From: Flavobacteriales bacterium UBA1531
GTDB taxonomy: Bacteria > Bacteroidota > Bacteroidia > Flavobacteriales_D > Sanyastnellaceae
Length of the DNA: 64,000 nt
NCBI GenBank assembly: GCA_002323795.1
Contig: DCPZ01000011.1
Coordinates: 14,131 to 78,130, forward strand
Direction of reading: 5' to 3'
This document shows, piece by piece, positions 25,270 through 33,523 of this stretch. The position numbers and the translations under genes are program-made. The stretch's first letter is position 1. The number at the start of each line of letters is the position of its first letter. The notes under the pieces are model-generated. The model did no database searches and had not been told where the DNA came from. It saw only the letters and a program-made list of their open reading frames with translations.

Positions 25270-26295
25270 TTATTCGGAAAACAACTTCCCCGAACTCCCC
25301 TGAGGTTCACGGCCCAAATGAGTATAGGCTGCAGAGGTCGCCTGTCGACCACGAGGCGTTCGAATCAGAAATCCTTCCTGAATCAGATAAGGTTCGTATA
25401 CCTCTTCAAGCGTCCCTGGATTCTCACCAATCGCCGTGGCAATTGTCGAAGCTCCAACAGGTCCGCCACCAAATTTGTCAATGAGCGCAGATAGAATTCG
25501 ATTGTCCATTTCATCAAGTCCCTTTCGGTCGACGTGCAACGCATCCAGTGCAAACTCTGTAATCGCTTGATCAATGTTGCCCGTTCCTTTTATCTCCGCA
25601 AAATCCCTCACCCTTCGGAGCAAGGCATTGGCTATTCGAGGTGTGCCCCGGCTTCTAGATGCTATTTCATGCGCTGCTGAGTGCTCAATGGGAATCTGTA
25701 AAATCCCTGAACTACGTTCTACAATATCCGTCAGTACTTTGGCGTCGTAATACTGCAAGCGCAGGTTGATTCCGAATCTAGCCCGCAAAGGGGCCGTGAG
25801 CAGACCAGAACGTGTCGTCGCTCCTATCAATGTGAAAGGATTCAATTCAATCTGAACCGTTCGGGCATTGGGGCCAGTATCTATGACCAAATCAATCCTA
25901 TAGTCCTCCATGGCACTGTACAGGTATTCCTCCACAACCGGCGACAGTCGATGAATCTCATCAATGAATAAAACATCATTGGTCTCAAGGTTGGTGAGCA
26001 AACCCGCGAGATCTCCTGGTTTATCCAAAACCGGCCCTGAGGTCGTCCTGATCGATACGCCCAATTCATTGGCAACAATGTTCGCAAGAGTCGTCTTACC
26101 CAGTCCTGGTGGACCGTGAAGCAAGGTGTGGTCCATAGCCTCTCCGCGCTTGGTAGCTGCTAAAACGAAAATCTCCAGATTCTCCATGGCAGCGCGCTGA
26201 CCGGTGAAGTCTTCAAACCGCGCAGGACGCAACACGCGATCCATGTCTCCGTCTGTCGCTTGCTCAGCCTCATTTCGCAAATCAAAATCTTCCAT
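25270..26295 (-). CDS. ruvB: Holliday junction branch migration ATPase RuvB
   Basis: 341 residues from the ATG at 26295 ([10 protein letters not shown]), the usual length. The upstream extension to 26340 ([10 protein letters not shown]...) would be translated out of the terminator hairpin and is rejected. RuvB is the AAA+ motor that drives branch migration with RuvA. Motifs: Walker [15 protein letters not shown], Walker [13 protein letters not shown], sensor 1 [11 protein letters not shown], arginine-finger region [13 protein letters not shown], and the C-terminal winged helix ending [11 protein letters not shown]. The cta operon terminator lies only 26 nt upstream, leaving little room for a separate promoter. 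Confidence 0.97.
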   Translation of the reverse strand: MEDFDLRNEAEQATDGDMDRVLRPARFEDFTGQRAAMENLEIFVLAATKRGEAMDHTLLHGPPGLGKTTLANIVANELGVSIRTTSGPVLDKPGDLAGLLTNLETNDVLFIDEIHRLSPVVEEYLYSAMEDYRIDLVIDTGPNARTVQIELNPFTLIGATTRSGLLTAPLRARFGINLRLQYYDAKVLTDIVERSSGILQIPIEHSAAHEIASRSRGTPRIANALLRRVRDFAEIKGTGNIDQAITEFALDALHVDRKGLDEMDNRILSALIDKFGGGPVGASTIATAIGENPGTLEEVYEPYLIQEGFLIRTPRGRQATSAAYTHLGREPQGSSGKLFSE

Positions 26296-26321
26296 TGTGA
26301 TGCAAGTTAATCCGTACAAAC

Positions 26322-26360
26322 AAAAAAGACCCCAGAGCAAGAGGCTTTGGAGTCTTTTTT
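26322..26360 (-). terminator. Strong terminator after the act-cta respiratory operon
   Basis: 17 bp stem (two G-U wobbles) with arms 26322-26338 and 26344-26360 and a 5 nt loop. The minus-strand arm ends in TTTTTT, giving the U-tract after ctaD (stop at 26380). The plus strand also has a T-run after the stem, so it could work in both directions. Confidence 0.88.
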
Positions 26361-26379
26361 TAAGTTGCTATCGCAACGA

Positions 26380-28137
26380 TCAATGCACTTCTTCTCCGGC
26401 AAGCGCGGGTGTCGTTTGTGGCACAAAGTCTGCATCGTGCGCTGGGTTAGAATAATCATAAGCCCAACGATGCACCTCTGGCAACGGACCATCCCAGTTG
26501 CCATGGACGTGCTTCACAGGGGTTGTCCACTCCAGTGTGTTGGATAACCAAGGATTCTGCACTGACTTCTGTCCATAGAAGACACTGTAAAAGAAGTTGA
26601 ACAGGAAGAACAGTTGACCAATTGCCCCAACAATTGCAAAGGTTGAAATGACCGGCTGCAAATCCATTACACTTCCCAGGAAGTCAAAATTGCTGTATTC
26701 GTAATAGCGCCTCGGTGCACCAGCAATTCCAACAAAGTGCATGGGGAAGAAAACCCCATACCCACAAATGATGGTGATCCAAAAGTGCGCAAAACCTAGC
26801 TTCGTATTCATCATTCGCCCAAACATTTTCGGAAACCAATGATAAATGCCCGCCAACATTCCAAAGATCGCCGACATGCCCATCACAATGTGAAAGTGCG
26901 CAACCACGAAATAGGTGTCGTGGACATTTATGTCCAACGCCGAATCCGCCAAAATAATTCCTGTTAGACCTCCGGTTACAAAAGTGCTAACCAAACCAAT
27001 GCTAAAGAGCATGGCCGGAGTGAAACGGATGTTTCCTTGCCACAGGGTCGTGATGTAATTGAAGGCCTTGACCGCTGAAGGAATGGCAATCAATAGTGTT
27101 GTGAAGACGAAGACAGAGCCCAAGAAAGGATTCATGCCTGTCACAAACATGTGGTGACCCCAAACAATGAATGACAAGAAGCCAATGCCGAGTATTGAAC
27201 CTACCATCGCCTTGTAACCAAAAATTGGCTTGCGCGAATTGGTCGCAATGACTTCGGAACTAATTCCCAACGCAGGCAACAAAACGATGTAGACCTCAGG
27301 GTGTCCCAAGAACCAAAACAGGTGTTGGTAAAGGATCGGGCTTCCTCCTGTCACATCCAACGCCTCTCCACCAATGAAAATGTCAGACAAGTAGAACGCT
27401 GTTCCCATTGTTCGGTCCATCAGCAATAAGACCACTGCTGAAACCAAAACAGGGAAACTCAATACGCCCAAGATTGCCGTGACCATGAAGGCCCAAATCG
27501 TCAATGGCAATCGAGTCATTGACATGCCCTTTGTGCGGAGGTTGATAACCGTCACGACATAATTCAAACCACCGAGAAGAGAGCTCACAACAAACAACAC
27601 CATCGAGATCAACCAGAGCGTCATGCCCATACCAGAGCCTGGCATCGCCTGTGGCAGAGCAGATAAAGGAGGATATACCGTCCACCCTCCCGACGCTGCA
27701 CCTCCCTCCGTAAAAAGCGAGAGAATCATAATTACGCTGGAGAAGAAAAAGAACCAGTAGCTCAGCATGTTCAAGAAACCCGATGCCATGTCACGCGCGC
27801 CAATCTGAAGTGGAATGAGCAAGTTGGAGAACGTCCCCGACAATCCGCCTGTCAAGACGAAAAAGACCATGATGGTTCCGTGGATAGTGACCAATGCGAG
27901 GTAAGCGTTGCGATCCAAAACACCCCCTGGAGCCCACTTACCCAAGAAGGTTTCAAGGATAGCAAAACTCTCACCGGGCCAGCCCAACTGCAGCCGGAAG
28001 AAAACCGACAACATAACGGCTACGATTCCCATAACGATTGCCGTTACAAGGAATTGCTTTGAGATCATCTTGTGATCGTGCGAGAAAACGTATTTTGATA
28101 CGAAACTCTCTTCGTGCTGGTGTGCTTGTGCGCCCAT
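26380..28137 (-). CDS. ctaD: Cytochrome c oxidase subunit I
   Basis: 585 residues with 12 or more membrane helices. This heme-copper subunit reduces O2 to water and pumps protons in the inner membrane. Ligand motifs are visible: the Cu-B/active-site helix LFWFLGHPEVYIVLLPALG with the proton-channel Glu and the His-Tyr pair; VWGHHMFVTGM with two Cu-B histidines; and HDTYFVVAHFHIVMG with the heme histidines. The His-rich N terminus (MGAQAHQHEES) is cytoplasmic. It is last in actABCDEF-ctaCD, 3 nt after ctaC, and is followed by a strong terminator. Subunits III and IV are not in this cluster. Confidence 0.97.
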   Translation of the reverse strand: MGAQAHQHEESFVSKYVFSHDHKMISKQFLVTAIVMGIVAVMLSVFFRLQLGWPGESFAILETFLGKWAPGGVLDRNAYLALVTIHGTIMVFFVLTGGLSGTFSNLLIPLQIGARDMASGFLNMLSYWFFFFSSVIMILSLFTEGGAASGGWTVYPPLSALPQAMPGSGMGMTLWLISMVLFVVSSLLGGLNYVVTVINLRTKGMSMTRLPLTIWAFMVTAILGVLSFPVLVSAVVLLLMDRTMGTAFYLSDIFIGGEALDVTGGSPILYQHLFWFLGHPEVYIVLLPALGISSEVIATNSRKPIFGYKAMVGSILGIGFLSFIVWGHHMFVTGMNPFLGSVFVFTTLLIAIPSAVKAFNYITTLWQGNIRFTPAMLFSIGLVSTFVTGGLTGIILADSALDINVHDTYFVVAHFHIVMGMSAIFGMLAGIYHWFPKMFGRMMNTKLGFAHFWITIICGYGVFFPMHFVGIAGAPRRYYEYSNFDFLGSVMDLQPVISTFAIVGAIGQLFFLFNFFYSVFYGQKSVQNPWLSNTLEWTTPVKHVHGNWDGPLPEVHRWAYDYSNPAHDADFVPQTTPALAGEEVH

Positions 28138-28140
28138 GAT

Positions 28141-29616
28141 TTAGAGGGATGCCGTTATGGTTTGACTTTCTTTCTGTTCGGAGGCTTGCTCCATTTCAGG
28201 CTCATCAGAACCTTCCTTCACAATAAACTCACCTTGCTCGGACATCCAAGCATCATATGCTTCTTGTGACTCAATGACCACCTTCATTTGCATATTGAAG
28301 TGCGCCGCACCGCAAACTTTATTGCAAAGAAGCACGTAGTCAAAATCCGGATTGTCCAAAACCATTCGCATCGAATCCGTTGTGATGGTCGGAGTCATTT
28401 TAAATCGGGTGGGTACGCCTGGAACCGTATTCATTTGGGCACGGAACTGAGGCATGTATGCTGAGTGAATCACATCGCGCGAACGAAATACAAATTCAAC
28501 CTCTCTGCCCACAGGAAGGTGAAACTCGCCTTTAACAATCTGATCATCCATGCCCGACTGCCATGAAGTCAATTCATCATCGAAACTGAAATTCCGAATT
28601 TCTTGAATCCGTTGGCGATGACGCATCAACCGGTACAATTTATCTTCTTTCGCTTCGAATGCCGCATCAGTGAGGATGACCACCTTGTCTGACTCGAGCA
28701 TGTGATCGATTTCAGCCAAACGGGCTTCGAGCGCATGCCGATGCTCGTTATGATCATTATGAGCATTACCAGCATGATTATCGTGATCATCGTGACCGTG
28801 GTCTGCATGGCCATCGTGGTCGTGATCTGCATGATCATCATGGCCATGATCTGAATGCGCGTCATGACCGTGCCCGTGGCCTTCATGCAACTCCGCTTCA
28901 ATCGAGGCGCGCTCCGAGAGAAGATGTCCTTTTTCGTAGTTGATTTCGTTTTCGGCTTTCGCGATTTTCTCTTCGATTTCGCTCAACGCAGCATAGACTC
29001 CTTCCTCTGTCACAATACCCAATGCATTCATCGGCGTAATCAAATTGTAGTTCGCTTGACCAAACTCTCCATCTGATCCTGGGTAACGCGCAGTCCAATC
29101 GAATTGCTTCGAATAAAGTTCAACACGCAGGGCATCTTCTGAGGCCTCTCCTGTCATTTCATTCCATGTCTGCAATCCATAAGCAATGATAATGGCTAAG
29201 ACCACCGAAGGGATAACTGTCCACACCAACTCGAGGCGGGTATCATGAACGAAGAACCGAGCCTTTCGGTCAGGGCGATAATAGTATTTTGCAGCAAACC
29301 AGAACAGCAGCGTATTGACGATAAAAAACACCACAAAAATGATCGCCATGTTGAAGTCCATCAAACGATCAACCGACTGACCGTGCTCAGATGCAGGTGG
29401 CGTACCATACGACCCATACTTCACCAACAGCCAGACGAAAGAAGCATAAAATGCTACCATAAAAGCCAAAAACATTCCACCATTCAAGCGGTTGTCGGCT
29501 ATGGAAATGTCCTCTTCACGCTTTCCTCGCAGTGCGCTGGAAAGCTGATAAACTTTGGACAGTTGCACTGCGGCAACCAAACCAAGGACAATAACTAGGA
29601 GAATGAGCAGTTTCAT
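28141..29616 (-). CDS. ctaC: Cytochrome c oxidase subunit II with His/Asp-rich insert
   Basis: 491 residues from the ATG at 29616 (a GTG just upstream is in frame). It accepts electrons from cytochrome c or the Act complex through the CuA site. Hydrophobic helices lie near residues 1-19, 49-66, 90-109 and 130-148. The CuA ligands are H384 (DVIHSAYMP), C431, C435, H439 and M442 (LLCNKVCGAAHFNMQM). Between about residues 203 and 345 there is an extra region absent from compact homologues: two charged, coiled-coil-like stretches flank residues 244-294, of which 19 of 51 are His and most others Asp, Gly or Ala. The protein is therefore longer than the usual 300-400 residues. No c-type heme motif is present, so the cytochrome domain found on some caa3 subunits is missing. 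Confidence 0.95.
   Translation of the reverse strand: MKLLILLVIVLGLVAAVQLSKVYQLSSALRGKREEDISIADNRLNGGMFLAFMVAFYASFVWLLVKYGSYGTPPASEHGQSVDRLMDFNMAIIFVVFFIVNTLLFWFAAKYYYRPDRKARFFVHDTRLELVWTVIPSVVLAIIIAYGLQTWNEMTGEASEDALRVELYSKQFDWTARYPGSDGEFGQANYNLITPMNALGIVTEEGVYAALSEIEEKIAKAENEINYEKGHLLSERASIEAELHEGHGHGHDAHSDHGHDDHADHDHDGHADHGHDDHDNHAGNAHNDHNEHRHALEARLAEIDHMLESDKVVILTDAAFEAKEDKLYRLMRHRQRIQEIRNFSFDDELTSWQSGMDDQIVKGEFHLPVGREVEFVFRSRDVIHSAYMPQFRAQMNTVPGVPTRFKMTPTITTDSMRMVLDNPDFDYVLLCNKVCGAAHFNMQMKVVIESQEAYDAWMSEQGEFIVKEGSDEPEMEQASEQKESQTITASL
28735..28887 (-). repeat. Low-complexity segment coding the His/Asp-rich CtaC insert
   Basis: 153 bp of imperfectly repeated GAT-CAC/CAT-type codons (minus strand) encoding HGH, DDH, ADH and DGH units. 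The frame stays open and codon use alternates CAT/CAC and GAT/GAC, so the peptide pattern rather than a perfect DNA repeat appears to be conserved. Confidence 0.85.
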
Positions 29617-29635
29617 CACTTATCGGGTCTTGCAA

Positions 29636-30895
29636 TCAATAGTGTAATTCTTTCGATTCTTGCAGCATTGGATGATTCTTCGCAATCAACGGTGCTTTGC
29701 TGAGCGCACTCAAGGTGCGGTTTACATAAAGCCCGAGAAACCCTAAGAACAACGCTACTTCAAAAATACCGAATTCATTGTGGTCAAACATCGTACCGGG
29801 TATAACAAGCAGATACACGTCTGCGAAGTGCCCAACAAAGATGAGTAGGCCTACAGGAACGATGAATTTGGAGTTACGCTTCGTATCCCGAGGCAATAAA
29901 GCGTAAAACGGAACAGCGAAGTTCACGAAGAACGTAACCATAAATGGGATCTGATAGTCAGAGAAAAAGCGCTGTGTATAGTACGTGACTTCCTCAGGAA
30001 TATTAGCATACCAGATCAACAAGAATTGGCTGACCCAGAGGTAGCTCCAGAGCATCGAGATAGCGAACATCCACTTTGAAATGTCGTGCATGTGGCTCGA
30101 TGTGACTTCTTGGAAGTACCCCTTCCCTTTCAACCAGATTAGGCCGAGATTCAGCATAATCATAAAGCTGACCCACATTCCCGAGAACAAGTACCACCCA
30201 TAAAGCGTAGAGAACCAGTGCACATCAATGGACATCAACCAATCCCACGCTAGCATGGAACTGAAGACTGCGAAGAAAACCAAGAAGACAGCACTTCGAC
30301 GAAATTGCTTGAAGTGCAAATTCAAATCTGGCTTTTCATCTTCAAGCAGGGACCAACGACGAAACAATCGCGCAAAAATTACAAATGTCCCAATGTACCC
30401 AAGCGTCCGCAGCCAAAAAAACCAAGTGGTGAAGTAGGCTGCCTTTCCCGCGATGATGTGGTCATAATTCGGATTCTCAACAGCTCCAGCTTCGGGTTCA
30501 TCAAGATAAGTCGTGTGATCTCCGTCCACCATCATATACTCGTGGTACAGCGTTGAATCCATCCAGTGATACAGGTGGTGTGCATGAAAAAAGTGGCCGG
30601 CCGCTAAGACAAAAATGATAACACCTCCGCCGATAGGGAGGAAATGCCACATCGCCTCAAATGTTCTCTTTATGACCGCCGACCAAGAAGCCTCAACCGC
30701 ATAATTCAGTGCATAGAAAAATAAGGCGGACAATGAGATGGAGAACCAAAAGAATCCATTGATGAGCAAGTTTGCCCACCAGCGCTGATGATGAGCCGAT
30801 CCATCGGTCAAAAAACCTCCAATCAAGGCAATCAACCCAATTCCCATCAGGATTTGAGTGATTAGTTTCGTGCGAGCTTCAAATTTGAATTCCAT
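29636..30895 (-). CDS. actF: Alternative complex III subunit ActF (quinol-binding membrane subunit)
   Basis: 419 residues with about ten membrane helices, e.g. ILMGIGLIALIGGFLTDGS at the start and FWFSISLSALFFYALNYAV next. ActF, like ActC, belongs to the integral membrane part of ACIII, which oxidises menaquinol and delivers electrons to the oxidase. Family-typical stretches: AWDWLMSIDVHWFSTLYGWY, EVTYYTQRFFSDYQIPF and PVGLLIFVGHFADVYLLVIP. It is a few nucleotides after actE and 19 nt before ctaC, consistent with a single respiratory transcript. Confidence 0.93.
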   Translation of the reverse strand: MEFKFEARTKLITQILMGIGLIALIGGFLTDGSAHHQRWWANLLINGFFWFSISLSALFFYALNYAVEASWSAVIKRTFEAMWHFLPIGGGVIIFVLAAGHFFHAHHLYHWMDSTLYHEYMMVDGDHTTYLDEPEAGAVENPNYDHIIAGKAAYFTTWFFWLRTLGYIGTFVIFARLFRRWSLLEDEKPDLNLHFKQFRRSAVFLVFFAVFSSMLAWDWLMSIDVHWFSTLYGWYLFSGMWVSFMIMLNLGLIWLKGKGYFQEVTSSHMHDISKWMFAISMLWSYLWVSQFLLIWYANIPEEVTYYTQRFFSDYQIPFMVTFFVNFAVPFYALLPRDTKRNSKFIVPVGLLIFVGHFADVYLLVIPGTMFDHNEFGIFEVALFLGFLGLYVNRTLSALSKAPLIAKNHPMLQESKELHY

Positions 30896-30897
30896 GA

Positions 30898-31596
30898 TCA
30901 GTTGTTCATAGCCATGGCATCCTCCGAATCGGTATCAGCCGGTTTCACTACGTTGCCATTGTCGTCAAACTCTGGCATATCACCTCCATTCTGAAGGACT
31001 TTGATGTATTCAATGACCAACCAACGGTCTTTCTGAGAAAGCTGAGAAGCATGTGAGCCCATCAAACCCTTGCCATAAGTCAACGTGTGATACATCTTAC
31101 CCTCTGGAAGGTCTTTCAACTTATCGCTATAGCTCGGGATACCTTGAATGTGGCCGTTGCGGCTCAAAGCTCCATCTCCCTTCCCCCCCTCACCGTGGCA
31201 TTGGGTGCACATCAAGGTATAAATCTCCTTGCCCTCTTCTAATTCCGCCTGTCCGATTCGAGAAAGCGGCGATTTGAGGTTCATTCCCGCAGCCTCATAA
31301 CCTTCAACTGTATTGGCATAGGCGTAGGGCATGATGAAATCGATTTCACTTGGATTGAATCGTATCGTTCCTGCCACTGGCTTCCGAGCCGACTGCACCA
31401 TTCGTTGAGCACGCGCCGTTTCCTCTCCTACTTGGTAAGGGTCTTGGCCATAATCAACGTAAGCTTCAATCGCCGGAGATCTGTACATGTCAGGCATGTA
31501 CTCCAGTCCCGGACTGTCTGGATCGTTTATACAGCCCGTAGTCGCAACTAATCCTGCTGCCACTGCTGTCAAAACAATGTTCATTCGAAGATTCAT
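30898..31596 (-). CDS. actE: Alternative complex III monoheme cytochrome c lipoprotein ActE
   Basis: 232 residues from the ATG at 31596, which overlaps the actD stop by 1 nt (a GTG one codon earlier is in frame). Lipoprotein signal with lipobox ATTGC (Cys22), and one CxxCH heme c site, LMCTQCHGEGGKGDG (about residues 130-134), with a likely Met ligand in GLMGSHASQL. The stretch LEYMPDMYRSPAIEAY is characteristic of ActE. The tail (DSEDAMAMNN) is acidic. It is the peripheral electron-carrying subunit of the complex, facing the periplasm. Confidence 0.93.
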   Translation of the reverse strand: MNLRMNIVLTAVAAGLVATTGCINDPDSPGLEYMPDMYRSPAIEAYVDYGQDPYQVGEETARAQRMVQSARKPVAGTIRFNPSEIDFIMPYAYANTVEGYEAAGMNLKSPLSRIGQAELEEGKEIYTLMCTQCHGEGGKGDGALSRNGHIQGIPSYSDKLKDLPEGKMYHTLTYGKGLMGSHASQLSQKDRWLVIEYIKVLQNGGDMPEFDDNGNVVKPADTDSEDAMAMNN

Positions 31597-32126
31597 CACT
31601 TATAGTCTTTTGTACTGAGTTCAAACAACTCTGTCTCCTTGATAGCAGCCTCCAGCTCCGCCGCACCGAGTGCATTCTGATCAGTGGTAATCTCAATGAC
31701 GAACTTATCATCCGTTGTACGGGGGTCTGGATTTGAAGCAGGCATTCCCGGCAACGTTCCATTTCGCAAAAAATAGGTTATGCACATTCCGTGAGCTCCA
31801 CACAAAACAGAAAATTCAAAGGTAACTGGGATGAAAGCCGGCAAATTCTCAATCAATGAGAAGCTCGGCTTACCTCCAATGTTCATTGGCCAGTCCGAGA
31901 TCATAAAATACCACATCCCAAGCAGCGCCAGAGAAGTCCCCGTCATCGCATACATGAATGCTGCAATACCCAATCGTGTTCTTTTAACTCCGATGATGGG
32001 ATCAATTCCGTGCACTGGAAAAGGAGAAAAAACATCCTTGATCCGTATGCCTTTAGCTACCAATGCTGATGCTGCATCTTTCAGCGTATCATCATCATCA
32101 TACATTACGTGGAATACCTTATTCAT
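31596..32126 (-). CDS. actD: Alternative complex III subunit ActD (DUF3341)
   Basis: 176 residues from the ATG at 32126 (MNKVFHVMYDDDDTLK). A longer frame to 32171 would overlap actC and is rejected. DUF3341 features: IKDVFSPFPVHGIDPIIGVK, then two membrane helices (AAFMYAMTGTSLALLGMWYF and an FIPVTFEFSVLCGAHGM region). ActD is a small membrane subunit that helps hold the complex in the inner membrane. It lies between actC and actE with a 10 nt gap before it and a 1 nt overlap after it. Confidence 0.93.
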   Translation of the reverse strand: MNKVFHVMYDDDDTLKDAASALVAKGIRIKDVFSPFPVHGIDPIIGVKRTRLGIAAFMYAMTGTSLALLGMWYFMISDWPMNIGGKPSFSLIENLPAFIPVTFEFSVLCGAHGMCITYFLRNGTLPGMPASNPDPRTTDDKFVIEITTDQNALGAAELEAAIKETELFELSTKDYK

Positions 32127-32136
32127 GGCTATCGAA

Positions 32137-33516
32137 TCAATGATTTTCTTGAGCTTTCTTATAATTCTCACCGCTCGATTTCAAGATCGTCTTCAGTTCG
32201 TTGAGCGCCAAAACAGGGAAAAATCGGGCAAAACCAAGGAAAAGAGTTCCAAAAATGCCGATGGTTCCGATAAAGACGCCAATATCGATTTGGGTAGGGT
32301 GAAATTCGCCCCAACTTGAGGGGTCGTAGTCTCTGTGAATTGATGTCACAATGATCACATATCGCTCAAACCACATGCCGATGTTCACGACAATAGACAG
32401 GGCAAAAGTGGCCACCAAACTTCGTCTTATTTTTTTAAACCAAAACAATTGAGGACTAATGACATTGCATGTCATCATAATCCAATAAGCCCAACTGTAC
32501 GGTCCACTGAATCGGTTGATGAAGGCATAGCTTTCGTATTCTACTCCTGAATACCAAGAAATGAACAGCTCCGTCAAATAGGCTACACCCACTATGGATC
32601 CTGTAACAATGATGACGATGTTCATGTACTCCACGTGCTTGACGTGAATGTAATTCTCAAGTTTCATGCCTTTCCGCATGATCAGAAGCAACGTCTGCAC
32701 CATCGCAAACCCAGAGAATACAGCTCCTGACACGAAGTAAGGAGGGAAAATAGTCGTGTGCCAACCTGGGATGACCGAGGTGGCAAAGTCCATGGATACG
32801 ATAGAGTGCACTGAGAATACAAGCGGAGTTGCAATTCCTGCCAGTACCAGAGACACTTCTTCAAATCGATTCCAGTGTTTGGCTCGCCCGCTCCATCCAA
32901 AGCTCAACAAACTGTAAGCTTTTTTCGCAAAGGGCTTGGTCATACGATCGCGAATTGTTGCAAAATCAGGAATCAATCCGATGTACCAAAAAACCAAGGA
33001 AACAGAAAAGTAGGTGGAAATGGCAAATACGTCCCAGAGCAGTGGGCTGTTGAAATTAACCCACAAAGAGCCAAATTGATTTGGAAGTGGAAGAACCCAG
33101 TAGCTGACCCAAATTCGTCCCATGTGTATCCCAGGAAAGATCGCCGCCATGATTACCGCAAAAATGGTCATCGCCTCAGCAGAGCGGTTAATCGCCATTC
33201 GCCATTTTTGACGAAATAGCAATAAAACCGCTGAAATCAACGTTCCTGCGTGTCCAATTCCAACCCACCAAACGAAGTTGGTGATGTCCCAGGCCCATCC
33301 AACGGTCTTATTCAATCCCCAAACTCCAATTCCTGTACCGAGCAGATATAATATACAGCCAACTCCGTAGATCGCGATGATGCTAGAAATTGTAATCAAG
33401 ATTTTCCATCCGAGTGGCGCAGATCCTTGAATAGGCCCAACAACATCATCGGTGATATCCTTATATGACTTGTCCCCTAGTATCAGAGGGTCCCGAATGG
33501 CAGCTTCTCTTTGCAT
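32137..33516 (-). CDS. actC: Alternative complex III subunit ActC (NrfD-like membrane protein)
   Basis: 459 residues, about ten membrane helices, of the NrfD/PsrC family. The second helix region (GWAWDITNFVWWVGIGHAGT) and HMGRIWVSYWVLPLPNQFG are typical of the quinol-binding ActC. Other anchors: SIVSMDFATSVIPGWHTTIF and WFERYVIIVTSIHRDYDPSS. It takes electrons from menaquinol and passes them to the iron-sulfur clusters of ActB. The gene follows actB after 7 nt. Confidence 0.95.
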   Translation of the reverse strand: MQREAAIRDPLILGDKSYKDITDDVVGPIQGSAPLGWKILITISSIIAIYGVGCILYLLGTGIGVWGLNKTVGWAWDITNFVWWVGIGHAGTLISAVLLLFRQKWRMAINRSAEAMTIFAVIMAAIFPGIHMGRIWVSYWVLPLPNQFGSLWVNFNSPLLWDVFAISTYFSVSLVFWYIGLIPDFATIRDRMTKPFAKKAYSLLSFGWSGRAKHWNRFEEVSLVLAGIATPLVFSVHSIVSMDFATSVIPGWHTTIFPPYFVSGAVFSGFAMVQTLLLIMRKGMKLENYIHVKHVEYMNIVIIVTGSIVGVAYLTELFISWYSGVEYESYAFINRFSGPYSWAYWIMMTCNVISPQLFWFKKIRRSLVATFALSIVVNIGMWFERYVIIVTSIHRDYDPSSWGEFHPTQIDIGVFIGTIGIFGTLFLGFARFFPVLALNELKTILKSSGENYKKAQENH

Positions 33517-33523
33517 AATCCTA

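Noticed and set aside
28626..28901. CRISPR-like or tandem-repeat array at the His-rich part of ctaC
   Set aside because: Units are irregular, stay in frame and encode a coherent His/Asp peptide; there are no spacers.
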